Shown here: positions 22,440-34,698 of the stretch, piece by piece
Numbering within the stretch: position 1 is the stretch's first letter
Layout: the number at the start of each line of letters is the position of its first letter
Origin: Eutreptiella sp. 'Long Island Sound 2002'
Taxonomy: Eukaryota; Euglenozoa; Euglenophyceae; Eutreptiales; Eutreptiaceae
DNA: 64,000 bases
Assembly (NCBI GenBank): GCA_964036045.1
Contig: OZ038379.1
Coordinates: forward strand, 115,161,604-115,225,603
Direction of reading: 5' to 3'
The notes under the pieces: model-generated
What the model was told of the DNA's origin: nothing
The model's input: only the letters and a program-made list of their open reading frames with translations
The model's database searches: none
Position numbers and translations under genes: made by a program

Positions 22440-24790
22440 TGAAGCCGGTTCGGACCCCCGTGGCCATCCTGCGGTCACTTGGGGTGTGTATCTATGTGCC
22501 GGCAAGCCGCCATTGGCTGATATCATACTCTCCCGTCCACCTGAACTAACCCGATGTGATAGTGTGATAGGTTTGGCCATTCTGGCTACGAGCGGCCGTA
22601 TTCAGTACCGAGGCGCCGCCAGCGGAGAGTTATATATCAGAATATCAGGAATCAACAGGGCTTTATTATCATTAAGTTTTCCGTAATTTTTCAGCCTTTC
22701 GTTCTGATGGTCAATGTATCGGCGACTGTCAGTTGGCTCGCGATTTTGCGTTAACCGATTGGTTAACTGTTATTTCCAGATATTTTGGCGGAAACCCCGA
22801 TGAAGGGTCAGATTTCATCAGTAAAGGGTTCGTTGCTTCCGCAACTTTCTAAATATGCACTCGAAATTTTATTCTGAATTTTTCGCGATGTCGAAATCGG
22901 ATTTTCGACTTCGACATCGCCGCACTTGATTTGGTCTTCTTCGAGTGGTCATACTCTTTTCCCTATGCCGGAATCAGGTTTCCCTTATACTTGCCACCCA
23001 TTTGACTTGGAGATATAAGGGAAACAAAAGTGAATCGTGGGACCACTTTGAAGGGCCATATCTACGCGCGAGTGTGAGGAAAGAGAATAAGAAAGGTTGG
23101 GTTGCAAGCGCCTTAGTCTCAACTTAATTTAGAAAGCATCAAACGCCTTTGGTGTGTACACATGCCTGGTGTAGCAAGGTATAATGGTCAAGAGGGTAGA
23201 AAGTGATATAGAACTCTTGGATCGTGCAACCGAATATTTTCTTGCGACTTTCGAGTGTACCGTATGAGTGTTGGGGTTGCATAGATACTTTCATTGGGTT
23301 CCCCCGTATTTTTAACGTGAAGTTATGTCCATGGAGGGGCATGGCATACCATGGTGGGAGCCACTTTTGAGGGTATGTGTTATATGCATGGTATGTGCTT
23401 CGATATGCTCACGCCCATGTTATATATCTTCGTGTGGCCGAAGAGATGGGGAGCCACACGTGACAAGGGCTTTGCCCATGTCCCAATTGTGGAATTCAAA
23501 GCGCTAGACTAAGTCTACCGCGTATGTATTGCTCATGGTATGTTTGGCAAAGAGATCCATGAGTGCACTCCCATTTTCACCGGGCATGTAGATACGAGTG
23601 GCGAAGGTATCTTCATGCGCCTGATTGGGGATCCAAGTGGGGGAATTGTTTGCAAATGGTTCCAATCATTTGTATATTGAACCATGCGCGGATATCATGG
23701 GTGAGCATAGAGATATACTATCATGACAACTTTGTATTTGGTCATATTTTCATGTTTTTGACCTCAATTTTTGCTCATTTTTGTGTTTTATGTGCTCAAC
23801 TGGTCTGCTAACAGTAAAGTGCCTAGAGATCTGTGAACTATGGTATGTTGCTTAGATGTTGGCATATGCTTCGGTGTTGTACCTCACCATATGCCGGATC
23901 ACATGGTCACTCTGGCGTGGCACACGAGGCCTCACAAAATTAGGTCTCAAATTCATGAGCTGACTTGTGAAGCATGCCATGTACATAACTGGAGAAGTTT
24001 TGGAGCCAATGATGGGATATTCTTGGGCATGGACCTTTGGTATATATCACCCTTGTATACTACTCTCCGGTTTGACACATGCATGGAGCATTTGAATATT
24101 TGCCGTATGCATTTTTGAGTATATAATTGAATTTTGGGCATTATGGTGTGATTTGCCTGATTTTGCCATGTTGTGAGGTCATCTTCATGGTGCAGTTCTC
24201 CAAGCCCATTCGACCCCAAGTCCAACCAAGATTTTGTCAGGGTAGGGCATGGTCCTGAGTGCCACTCTAGGCCATGACACGCCACCTCCCTGATTGGGCT
24301 AGGATTTAAAGGCTCGGGAGTGAACACATTTTTGGGGTTTGTGTAGTGACTTTTGACACATAGCATTTAGCCATCCTATTTGACTGGGTTCAGGGCATCA
24401 TGTTGGGGAGTCAAGGGAAGGTCTTGACTCCAGGAAATGAGGGGTCTATGGCAGTGATTGTGTAAGTTTCCATCTTTCCTCAACTTTGCTTCATATGTGT
24501 TCATATGCCAATTTCAGGGCTTTCTTCCTTGGTGCAATTCTTGTACATGCCCGCCACCGTGAGACGACCGGTGTGCTGAACGGAAGCCCGCAGCCTGATT
24601 TGGATTCCGAATTGGGTTATTGCTGTATTTGTGGGATCTGGTTGCTGTTTCAGGGTTGAAGGAGGATTTTATTTTCTATATTTTTGGACTTTGGACCCTT
24701 TCGAATTTGAGGAATGCAATCACTGATCCGGAGTAAATCAGCAGGGGTAACAGGCGGAAGGGGCACAGCGGGGGCCGGTCCCTGTAGGGA
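22440..24790 (+). repeat. 5' LTR of gypsy element 2
   Basis: 2351 bp, starting TGAAGCCGGTTCGGACC and ending GTAGGGA, aligned end to end with 34699-37048 with scattered substitutions. Near 22885-22920 it has an 11-bp perfect inverted repeat (GCGATGTCGAA ... TTCGACATCGC). ORFs of 60-90 codons occur in both LTRs, but none has recognisable features. Confidence 0.9.
22885..22920. other. LTR hairpin (inverted repeat), 5' LTR copy
   Basis: Arms GCGATGTCGAA and TTCGACATCGC, 11 bp and perfect, around a 14-base loop. The counterpart in the 3' LTR is at 35143-35178. Possible protein-binding or RNA-structure element; function unknown. Confidence 0.5.
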
Positions 24791-24799
24791 CCTTCTTTA

Positions 24800-24811
24800 T
24801 GGTAGCAGAGG
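24800..24811 (+). promoter_or_regulatory. Primer binding site, initiator tRNA-Met type
   Basis: TGGTAGCAGAGG, nine bases after the 5' LTR, is complementary to the usual 3' end of eukaryotic initiator tRNA-Met including CCA. Position and match fit the minus-strand primer site of an LTR retrotransposon. Confidence 0.8.
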
Positions 24812-27800
24812 CTTACCTGCTGCCCCTACCAACCGCCGACCCGGGGACTTGGGCCCTTATGAGCCCTGCCCAAGTACGCCCCGGGTGCGTATTGTGGAGT
24901 CGGTGGAGACCACGCCGGAGATTGGAGCCATAGAGGAGCGGAGACGTTCCAGAGCATGGCGAACTCCGGAAGTTGAAGCCCGAAGAGAAGTACGACATTC
25001 GGGAAGAGGAGGACGGGACATGGAGGATCTGGTCTCCATGTGTGAGCGTCGCTGCCGAAAGGCATGCAACCTCCGCTCCGCCGCGGAGGACTCTGACGAG
25101 GCCTGCCATTCAGGCAGCAGTGGAGGACACGCCCGGCGCTACCGGAAGCGCGGGTCACCCAAGCCCGCGGCCGGGGACGCCGGGGCTATGGATACGGACC
25201 CCAGCCTGGTCAGGCTGTGGGACTCCGAGCACTCTGAGGGCTATCAGACAGCTTATGAGCCACCCTCGGAGTCGGAGGAGACGGCCAGGCCGCCCACAAG
25301 GGCGCATACGGCCCCTGAGCCCGCCCTGAAGCACGACGCCGAGGGCTTGGAGAGGCCAGCCAGGGCCCGGACGGCACCTGTGCCCCGACACACGGGACCA
25401 GAGACGGACGCCATAGGCGATACGCCCATGGGCGATGAGTCTGAGGCGCCGGGAACCGCGGGATGCGCTGGATCAGGTGGAAGGCACGCTGAGTGCCACT
25501 GCGAGCACATGTCCTTCCTCATGGGCAAGTACCCAAAGATGGGGATGGACGCCATCGTGCATCGTCTCGACCGCCTGGACAACGCGAAGGACGGTCTGGA
25601 GGAGGACGTCGCCGGGATCCTGGATGACCAGTCGGCCGCGGAGAAAGACATGGAGGAATTTGAGCGGAACGGGACCGGTACCGGGAGAATCTGGAGCTGG
25701 CCCTGGAGAAGCAGCAGCGAGTGGTGGACAGCCTCCTCCACCTGGTGGAGGACATGTCGGGACGCCTGAAAAGGCTAGAGGAGCTACAGCCCCTTGCCTC
25801 GGGTCCGGAGCTCCCGGCAAAGCCGGCCGCGGCAGAGCTGGTGGAGCGGGTTAAGACCCTCAGGAGCGCCATGGATAAACCCATGGGCGGCCCTGCAGAG
25901 GCACCATACGCGCCTCCGCGTGTTGACCCGGGTGCGCTGCCGTTTGTTCCCATGTTCAGCGAATCCACAATGCTCGGGGAACAAACGGCACCGGCTGGGT
26001 CCATGCGGGAAGGGCACGTAACCACGGACCCGAGGAGCCTGACGGTACAGATGTCCCACGCCGCCCAGGATCTACCGCCAATTACGAATACCCATGCAGT
26101 TTATGCTGAAGAGGAGATCCAGAGCCAGACCATGCAGGGGCGAACCATGGGAAGCGCCGACGGACATGGTCGAGGCCACCCAGGCGGAAATCTGTGGGCG
26201 AAAGACCCCACGACGGGGATATGGACAGCCGATGGAGCAAGTCCTTCCCGCATTCCAAACCCCATGGGTTCAGGCCCAACTGGACCGCACTCCATGGAGG
26301 AGAGGGATGTACGGGGAGTGTACTCACACCCCCGGCCACAGGTGGTATCCGTCTCGGAGGAGTAGTGGCTGGGGACGTCGGAGACGCCATCAGGATTGAC
26401 GACCTCAGGGGAATCAAAATCCCCTATTACGACGGGAACCCGTCCAACCTTGATGACTTCATCCTGGACTGGGAGGACTTCGCCGAGGAGGTCGTCGGCG
26501 AGATGCGGGGAGCGCCGCGGGACAAGTGGGTATGCCGGACATTCCCACACCGGCTGGCGCAGGACCTGAAGGAGGAGCTGCGGGATCAGATCCGGGAAGG
26601 ACTGATCCGTACAGAGCAGGCCTGCCTCCAGTGGCTGGAGGATGAGGAGCGGGTGGACGCTCCGAACCAGAAGCTGGAGGACCTGTGGTCCATCCCACTG
26701 CCGCTGGACCGCGGTGAGTTGCCCGTCCGGGAGTGGAACCGGTATCTGCGGAAGTACCGCAGATGCCTCAAGCTGGTGGAGGACTGGAACGAGGCCAGCG
26801 AGATCCGCCACCTCCTGAAGGACGTCCTCCCCGGCAACTGGAAGAGACGAGTGGAGGACGAGGAGAAGAAGCGCGCCAAGAAGCGGGTGGCGGTGAGGAT
26901 CATGGCGGCGGAGGATACCCATACGGGTATCATGGAGTTCTTCAGGAGGAACCTGGGCGAGCCCAACCGGATGTTGGGACTGAAGAACGCCGTGTATGTG
27001 GAGGTGTTTGGAGACTTCATGGGGCAAAGGTTGCTGCGCCTCAACAACATGGAGTGGAGGCGCGGGGAGCCGCTGAGGATGCAAGTCATCTTCGCCCGCA
27101 TGAGCCTGGACGAGATCGTGAAGTACATCACGGTGGAGTTGAAGCTCAATGCGAAGAACGAGGCACACGTGCAGGATCGACATGGTCATGGACAACGAGG
27201 CCACCGAGAAGACCGCCATCATCGGGAGATCCAGGAGGACATGGCCAACTCTGCGGAGGATGGTAGTGGAAGTGGCCAAGATCACTGGTCCCGGGAGGAT
27301 CACGAGGAGGCCCATTTCTTCGCGTTTGTGGCGAACAATGTGAGGGACCATGGGCAGGATCAATCCAGATGGAGCCTGGTGGGACCCAAGAAGGGCAACG
27401 CGCCAAGGAGGCTCGGGAACCCACCGCTCTCGTTCCGAGAGTACAGGTCTCAGCACGTCGGGTGCTGGGTCTGTTATGGCAAGGGAAACGACCATGCACA
27501 CGACCACCGTCAGTGCAAGGTGTATGAGGCGGACAAGAAGGCCTACTTCGCCGCTCACCCCGAGAAGAAGCCCAAGGAGCAGCGGATTTCCGATTGGAAG
27601 GCGAAGGGCGGAGACGGGGGAAAAGGCCAAGGCAAAGGCCAAGGAAAAGGCGGAGGAAGAGGCTATGGTGGTGGACCTGGCCAAGACCGACGAGTGAGGC
27701 CGATCGAGGTGGATGCTGAGGACATGTTGAGGACGTTGGAGGAACCCCAGGCCCAGCAACGTGGTGGACAAAGTCCTGGCGGATCGCAGCCGGAAGGGGC

Positions 27801-27819
27801 TGCGGGAAGTCAAGTCTAG
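24812..27819 (+). pseudogene. Gag of gypsy element 2, three frames
   Basis: Coding passes through three frames. One frame is open from within the LTR end (ATG at 24714) to about 25670; the true start is unclear, with in-frame ATGs near 25021 and 25190. A frameshift near 25670 cuts a predicted coiled coil that runs from GMDAIVHRLDRLDNAKDG to LEKQQRVVDSLLHLVEDM. The second frame ends at 26365. The third frame, to TAG at 27817, carries a capsid-like helical region (IPYYDGNPSNLDDFILDWED), a cluster CWVC-x8-H-x4-C (GCWVCYGKGNDHAHDHRQC) and a GKGQGKG-rich basic tail. The spacing is wider than the canonical CX2CX4HX4C knuckle. Gag role is inferred from order and composition. Confidence 0.8.
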
Positions 27820-27899
27820 AGGAGCCCCGGCGGGAGTGGGACCTCGGAGGTCTCTCCTCCGAAAGTCAGTGGAATTCAGAGAAAGCAAAGGCACATCGG

Positions 27900-30482
27900 G
27901 TGCCGAAGAAGGCTCCGGAAGAGCCAAAACCACTGAGTTTCGCCACTCCCAACCCCTGGAGCGCCCTGCCAAGGGAAGTACATGTGGGTACGGGACATGG
28001 CAAGAAGGAAGGAGCGACCACGGAGAGCCCCATGGACGGGCAGGACCAACCCAAGATCTACACCATCCGTGATCATACCCTTGAAGTCCTGATGCACCCG
28101 GACGTGCTAGAGTTGCATGCCGTGAGAGTCGTCCATACACCTCATGGCGACGAGCGGCAGTTGCACTTGAAAGTGCGAGTACGGTGGGGACGAGAGGGGA
28201 GGGTGGTGGATGTGTTGGTGGATACGGGTGCCCAGGTGAGCCTGGTCCGGAGAGGGTTGTTCAAGGAGGAACTCATGCAGCCCAGCCGGAGGCCGGTCCG
28301 CCTGAAGGTCGCCAACGGAGAGATTATGGGTGGTGGCACCCATGAGGCCACTATCAGTATGGAATTCTGGGAACATGAGCGCTTGAACCGCCCTGATCAG
28401 GCGAAGAGAAGCACTCTATCCGGGAACTTCTATGTGGCCGACATCAAAGATTGGGATATGATCATGGGGTATGACTTCATGGTGGCAAACGCCATTGGAG
28501 CCCTTCCCCATCGTGCAACGCTTGTCCGGGAGGATGATGAATGCCTCACATGGCTGTCCACGGACTATGCATGCGGATCATCCCAATGGAATGCTGCGGA
28601 AGAGGATCGGATCGTCCAAGCGGTGCAAGCTGTGGGTGCCAAGTCCAGAGGAGACCGTGGAGTTCAGCTCACGGAGTATGCAATGGCGCCGCAAGTGTAC
28701 GCCAGGATGATTCAGACGCTGGGAGCCGAAGCGCCCGAGACGGACGTCTTCGCTTCCCGGGATGCCCCACTTTTGAGGAAGTGTAGGGGGCATTGGCATC
28801 GAGGAGACTCAGCCTGGCATGGGCATTGGGGTTTGAAGGAGTGGGGGCCCATGTATTGGCATGGCTCCCTGGATAACACCAGACGTACGGTGGAGAAGAT
28901 CGTCGCGGATAGGGCGAAGGGGATCCTGGTCATAACCGGCATAGGATCCACCCCATGTCCGCTGGAGGGTCTCAAGTCGACGCTGGACTCCATCACCCTG
29001 AACGAGATGTCATTCGGGCCAGAGGAGGAGTTGTTCATCGACGCCAAAGGTGTATCAATGCCCTCCCCGGGTCAGGCGTGGGGTACCAAGGCTTTCCTGG
29101 TGGATGGGGCGCAGGCCCAGCTCACGGGTGATGAAGCATTCATCCGTAGGGTGGAGGCGGTGCCCATGAAGGTCATGTTTGAGCCCAAGGAGGGGACGGA
29201 ACAGCCTATTGATGGCATTGACGTCCTGTCCCACGCCGAGATCGACGACGTCGTCAACTACATGCGGATGGGGATGCACGACCGTGTGGCAGCCAAGAAG
29301 AGGCGGGCCATGGTCAGATCTCCGCATTGGTCGGATGACAAGATGTTGGTCACCGGCAAGTACGAGAAGGACGAGTTCGTGGCGAGGGTCATGGATCACA
29401 TCGCGGACCAATACGATGGTCCGGTTGGGTCGGACCCACCAAAATGGGATTTTCCAAGAATGGGTGCCGATAGCGACAGTCACCAGCCCGAGGCCGCAAA
29501 TTTCCGAAGATTATTGGTGGGAAGAGCTCCCCACACCGATGAAGACGGCATGTCGGACGAGGAGAAGTCGGAATCGGACCCAGAAGAGGCCTATACCGCA
29601 GTGCGGTCGGTTGTATCTATACGGAAGCAAGCGTCTGAAGAGGCCCAGGAGAACCCGAAGGTCGCCGAGCTGAAGGAGAGGTTGATCAAGGCCTATCCGC
29701 GGCTATTCAGTGGCGTCGCCAACAAGAACCCTCCAGATCGCCGGCGGTTTGGTACAGCGAAAATCAAGCTGAAGCCGAACCCGAAGATCTATCGTCATCG
29801 GGAGTACCAACTTCAGGGCGATCGGGCCGAGGCCATGAAGAAGCTGTTGGCCGAGTTCATTGAGCGGGGATGGATCGAACCCTCCGACAGTGAGTGGGCC
29901 AGCCCAGCCTTCATCGTGCCCAAGAAGGAGAAGGGCGAGTGGAGGTTGGTGGTGGATTACAGAGGTTTGAACGAGCAGACCGAGCACGACTCGTACTCGC
30001 TTCCCCTGATCGACTCCATCCTCCAAAAACAACAGAAAAAGCGGATCTTCACGGTGTTGGACCTGAAACACGGTTATCACCAGATGCCGCTACACCCTGG
30101 CTCCAGGCCCAGCACAGCAATGTCGACGCCGCTGGGGCCCATGCAGTGGAAAGTGGTGCCTATGGGCGCCAAGAATGGCAACGCCGCTTTCCAGCGCATG
30201 ATGGAGGACCTACTCGGTCCTGTCCGGGACTGTGCCGATCCCTTATTTGATAACATCATCATCGGGTCCGGCACGGAGAACATGACTGATGACGAGCTCA
30301 TCGACGCGCATGAGAAGGATCTGCGCCGAGTGCTCAGCGAGCTGGACAAGCACAACATGGTGTGCAAGCCCACCAAAGCCTCACTCTTCGTGAAGGAAGT
30401 GGAGTTCGCGGGTCACGTGGTTGGTCACGGGCAACGCCGTCCCATGCTTGGGAAGCTGGCCTCCCTGCACCACTTGGAGAAG
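27900..30482 (+). pseudogene. Pol of element 2: protease, Dam-like domain, RT copy 1
   Basis: Open frame from a GTG at 27900 (frame link to gag unclear) through the first repeat of the internal duplication. The protease shows VDVLVDTGAQVSLV near 28220. At about 28690-29010 a domain opens TDVFASRDAPLL and continues to KGILVITG, the same architecture as the FAS...PDWG domain in copies A and B. The RT has VVDYRGLNEQ, intact motif A (VLDLKHGYHQ, Asp 30060-30062) and PMGAKNGNAAFQR. Its catalytic motif reads LFDNII: the second Asp is Asn (30252-30254). The frame enters the second repeat unit out of order at 30483 and ends at 30563. This RT copy should be inactive. Confidence 0.88.
29051..30482 (+). 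repeat. Internal tandem duplication in pol, unit 1
   Basis: 1432 bp from TGTATCAATGCCCTCC to CACTTGGAGAAG, repeated next to it at 30483-31912. The junction at 30482/30483 joins the RT end to the pre-RT linker. Confidence 0.93.
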
Positions 30483-31912
30483 TGTATCAATGCCCTCCCC
30501 GGGTCAAGCGTGGGGTACCAAGGCTTTCCTGGTGGATGGAGCGCAAGCCCAGCCGTCGGGTGATGAAGCATTCATCCGTAGGGTGGAGGCGGTGCCCATG
30601 AAGGTCATGTTTGAGCCCAAGGAGGGGACAGAACAGCCTATTGATGGCATTGACGTCCTGTCCCACGCCGAGATCGACGACGTCGTCAACTACATGCGGA
30701 TGGGGATGCACGACCGTGTGGCAGCCAAGAAGAGGCGGGCCATGGTGACATCTCCGCATTGGTGGGATGACAAGATGTTGGTCACCGGCAAGTACGAGAA
30801 GGACGAGTTCGTGGCGAGGGTCATGGATCACATCGCGGACCAATACGATGGTCCGGTTGGGTCGGACCCACCAACATGGGATTTTCCAAGAATGGGTGCC
30901 GATAGCGACAGTCACCAGCCCGAGGCCGCAAATTTCCGAAGATTATCGGTGGGAGGAACTCCCCACGCCGATGAAGACGGCATGTCGGACGAGGAGAAGT
31001 CTGAATCGGACCCAGAAGAGGCCTATACCGCAGTGCGGTCGGTTGTATCTATACCGAAGCAAGCGGCTGAAGAGGCCCAGGAGAACCCGAAGGTCGCCGA
31101 GCTGAAGGAGAGGTTGATCAAGGCCTATCCGCGGCTATTCAGTGGCGTCGCAAACAAGAACCCTCCAGATCGTGGGAGGTTTGGTACAGCGAAGATCAAG
31201 CTGAAGCCGAACCCGAAGATCTATCGTCATCGGGAGTACCAACTTCAGGGCGATCGGGCCGAGGCCATGAAGAAGCTGTTGGCCGAGTTCATTGAGCGGG
31301 GATGGATCGAACCCTCCGACAGTGAGTGGGCCAGCCCAGCCTTCATCGTGCCCAAGAAGGAGAAGGGCGAGTGGAGGTTGGTGGTGGATTACAGAGGTTT
31401 GAACGAGCAGACCGAGCACGACTCGTACTCGCTTCCCCTGATCGACTCCATCCTCCAAAAACAACAGAAAAAGCGGATCTTCACGGTGTTGAACCTGAAA
31501 CACGGTTATCACCAGATGCCGCTACACCCGGACTCCAGGCCCTGCACAGCGATGTCGACGCCGCTGGGGCCCATGCAGTGGAAAGTGGTGCCTATGGGCG
31601 CCAAGAATGGCAACGCCGCTTTCCACCGCATGATGGAGGACCTACTCGGTCCTGTCCGGGACTGTGCCGATCCCTTCCTGGATGACATCATCATCGAGTC
31701 CGGCACGGAGAACATGACTGAGGACGAGCTCATCGACGCGCATGAGAAGGATCTGCGCCGAGTGCTCAGCGAGCTGGACAAGCACAACATGGTGTGCAAG
31801 CCCATCAAAGCCTCACTCTTCGTGAAGGAAGTGGACCGTGGGTCACGTGGTTGGTCACGGGCAACGCCGTCCCATGCCTGGGAAACTGGCGTCCCTGCAC
31901 CACTGGGAGAAG
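30483..31912 (+). repeat. Internal tandem duplication in pol, unit 2
   Basis: 1430 bp, differing from unit 1 by scattered substitutions and a net 2-base loss near 31832-31845 (GTGGACCGTGGGTCAC against GTGGAGTTCGCGGGTCAC) that shifts the frame. Confidence 0.93.
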
Positions 31913-32500
31913 CCCCAGACCATCAGCGAACTCCGATCCTTCATGGGGTTCTGCAATTACTATTCGGGCTATGTCCGGATGTATACAGAACTGTCGGGGC
32001 CGCTGCACAAGATGTTGCAGGTGGGCAAGTTCGATGGCCGGAAGGGGAGCAAGAAGAAGCTTGCCTGGACCCCTGAGGCTGAGGATGCGTTCAACTGCCT
32101 GAATGAGCGACTCCTGGGGCAGTTGGGGCTGTTCCTGGTGGACCCGGACAAGAGATTCGTGCTACGGACAGACGCCTCGGACTATGCCGTGGGGGCAGTC
32201 CTCGAGCAAGTCCGGGACGACGGGACTCATGTTCCCGTGGCGTTTTGGAGCAGGATCCTGGCCGAGGGCCAACGCCGAACATGGACCGCGAGGGAGAAGG
32301 AGACATACGCCATTGTATGTGCGCTCAGGAAGTGGTCTGGCCACATCGGACTGCAGCCGGTGGTGGTTTGCACGGACCACCAGTCCCTACAGAGCTGGCA
32401 CAAGGAGCATGTCGACACCCCCTCAGGACCAGCGGCTAGGAGGGCCCGATGGCACGAGACGTTCGCCAAGTTCGATCTCAGCGTCGTGTACGTCCGGGGA
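30483..32500 (+). pseudogene. Pol of element 2: RT copy 2 and RNase H
   Basis: The second RT copy is read in the frame ending at 32076. Motif A is VLNLKHGYHQ, with the catalytic Asp changed to Asn (31492-31494), while the catalytic motif LDDIII (31678-31692) is intact: the mirror image of the damage in copy 1. After the 2-base loss near 31840 the frame moves to one that carries the RT thumb (SELRSFMGFCNYYSGYVRM) and RNase H: LRTDASDYAVGAVLEQ, AREKETYAIVCAL, VVCTDHQSL. Another frameshift near 32497 precedes the last RNase H motif (KDNTVADCLSRW). Confidence 0.88.
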
Positions 32501-33840
32501 AGGACAACACTGTGGCAGATTGCCTCAGTCGATGGGCCTACCCCGCGGGCAAGGCGTGGACGGACATATCCAGCCATGGCGACGCCGAGGAGACCGAGGA
32601 GGCCAAGCGCATCATCGAAATGGAGAAGGCCATGGAGCAAGAGGAGGTCAAGTGCTTTGTGGTGATGGCAAACCGTACGGACCTGGCCAAGTTCCGGGGT
32701 GCCCTCGTCCAAGCTATTCGAGAGGAAACCCTCGAGCAATGGATGGTGGCCCCTGTAGAGCTAGTCAGGTCGGTGCTCACAGAGGACTGGTCGGATGACT
32801 ACGCGGCATCCGAGCACTGCAGCAAGTACTGGAATGCCGTGAGCGCCCCGTCGGACGACGAATGGCCCGAGGGCCTGACCGAGGATGGCGACAAGTTGTT
32901 CCTCAAGGACAAGCTGCTGGTGCCCGAAAACCGAGTGGAGGAGCTCATTGACCATTGGCACAACGCTCAGCTCATGCACCCTGGCCGAGACAAGATGCAG
33001 CAAGACCTGGAGTGGCGTTTCAAGTTCCCTCCGGGGTACTACGCCATCCTGGATAGGTACTGCAGCGACTGTGCCGTGTGTCGAGCCACGAAGAGCCCCA
33101 ACCACTCCACAGCGGGTAACCCGGTGTATACGGCTATACCGGAGGCCCCTATGCGGTCCGTGGCCATGGATGTGTTCGCCATGCCGGAGGTCACCGTGGA
33201 AGGAGAGACATATGATTGTGTCATCCTAGCGGTGAACAGGCACAGCGGGTATATCGTGGCAGTCCCGGGCAAGAAGTCCAAGAAGAAGGACAAGAAGGAC
33301 AAGCATGGAGTGGGGCTGCAGGCCAAGACCGTCGCTAATGCCATGATCAGGCATTGACTGACGATTTTTGATGTCCCGGCTGTCATCTGCAGCGATCGGG
33401 GCAGTCAATTTGTGGGGACGTGGTTCAAGACGATGTGCAAGCACATGGGAATTCGGCACGCCAAGACCGTGTCATACCACAGCCGGTCGAATGGCCGGGC
33501 TGAGGTGGCCGGGCGGCAGATGTTCGAGAAGTTCCGCCAGCTGCACATCGACGAACCAGACCGGAATTGGTACAATTTGCTGTGGAGGGTACTCCAAGCG
33601 TATCACGACCTTCCGGGGCCCACTGGACTGTCGCCCCATCGCATCCTGTTCCTACGGGATCGAGTGTCACGCACTCTCCCGTGGTTGAACCATGGCAAAG
33701 TGGCCCGAGATGCGAACGCCATGATGGCTGAGGCGGACGACACGGCGGCCAAGGTGTGCAAGGCACTACAGGACGAGCATGACAAGAGGGCCAAGTACTT
33801 CAAGTCCAGAAATATGCTCTCCAAGACACCGTGTGGGTGG
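32449..33840 (+). pseudogene. Pol of element 2: end of RNase H and integrase
   Basis: Reads KDNTVADCLSRW, then the integrase zinc domain (HWHNAQLMHPGRDK ... CSDCAVC, HHCC). The core follows: AMDVFAMPEVT (first Asp), CSDRGSQFVGTWF (second Asp) and SNGRAEVAGRQMFEKF (Glu). A single TGA at 33355-33357 interrupts the core between NAMIRH and LTIFDVPAVICSDRG; the frame is otherwise unbroken and TGG at this point would restore it. A frameshift near 33822 then passes reading to the 33831-34304 frame. Catalytic residues are present but the chain is broken twice. Confidence 0.88.
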
Positions 33841-34304
33841 AGCGGCACCACAAGGATGTCCTGTCCAGGCATCGGCAGGCATCTTGGTATGTGCCGGGGG
33901 TAATCGTTCGGAAGGTCGGGCAGGATGTGTATCCGGTTCGTGTGGGGAATAACAAGATCCTGGACCGCGACCATACCCAGCTGCGTCCCCGAGCACCAGA
34001 CCCCAGCGGACGTCCCGTCACCTTCGAGTTCACGACCGGCGATGTGGACTCGGACGACGAGGGTGAGGACGACGACTTCACCAGTGAGAAGATCCTGGCG
34101 GACAAGCCGGACCCGGGGACGCCTGGGGGTAGGCTTTATAAAGTCCGTTGGAAGGGATTCGCCGCATACAGGGATTCGTGGGAGCCTCCGAGCAGTTTTG
34201 TGCCGAGGTACACCACGGTCTGGATGGACTACCTGAAGAAAAAGAATATTTCTTCGGATGTCAAGGACGTGTTGGTCAATTTGTTTGCTGCTGTAGCGCC
34301 GTAA
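33831..34304 (+). pseudogene. Pol of element 2: integrase C-terminus and chromodomain
   Basis: In-frame continuation after the frameshift, ending with TAA at 34302. The first part (WVERHHKDVLSRHRQASWYV, YPVRVGNNKILDRDH) is the integrase C-terminal tail. An acidic linker (DVDSDDEGEDDD) follows, then a chromodomain: ILADKPD, RLYKVRWKGFAAYRDSWEP. As in copy A, the chromodomain is at the very end of pol, so both families are chromoviruses despite different gag and LTR sequences. Confidence 0.88.
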
Positions 34305-34687
34305 TGGATCCCCCTTGGCATTTTGTTTGTTTCTGTGATTGAGGAGACGGGTGAGGGCGTTCATCCGGGGATTCTTCGGCCTTGATTGGCCATATACCCC
34401 CTTCACTCGATCTCCACATATATATTTCATTGTGGTATACTTATTTAGGTCGACCGACGACGTTTCTATATCTTTGATCCCCTTGGTCCATGTTGTAGAT
34501 CAAGAGGAGACCGGATATGGCGTAGGGCACCGATTTTCAGTGTCCTCACCCCTTCTTTGGGGCATGGGGGACGCCTACGACGTATGTGGGGCCTCCATGT
34601 GTCCTTGGGACATGGAGGGGGGGGGTTGGAGCCCATTGGGGTCCTCCCGTCCTCTCTTCAATGACCTCCGAGCGGTAACAACGCTCT
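34305..34687 (+). other. Untranslated stretch between pol and 3' LTR of element 2
   Basis: 0.38 kb, AT-richer than pol, with no gene seen. It contains TATATATTT at about 34419 and a G run near 34617-34626. Confidence 0.6.
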
Positions 34688-34698
34688 GAGAAGGGGGG
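34688..34698 (+). promoter_or_regulatory. Polypurine tract of element 2
   Basis: GAGAAGGGGGG, ending one base before the TG of the 3' LTR, as expected for the plus-strand primer of LTR retrotransposons. Confidence 0.85.

Noticed and set aside
22945-24366. Short ORFs in the LTRs of element 2 (60-137 codons, both strands)
   Set aside because: Several have counterparts in both LTRs only because the LTRs are near-identical; none has a motif or coding-like composition.
26101-28140. 679-codon minus-strand ORF opposite gag/pol of element 2
   Set aside because: A shadow of the plus-strand gag and protease frames, which carry real motifs.
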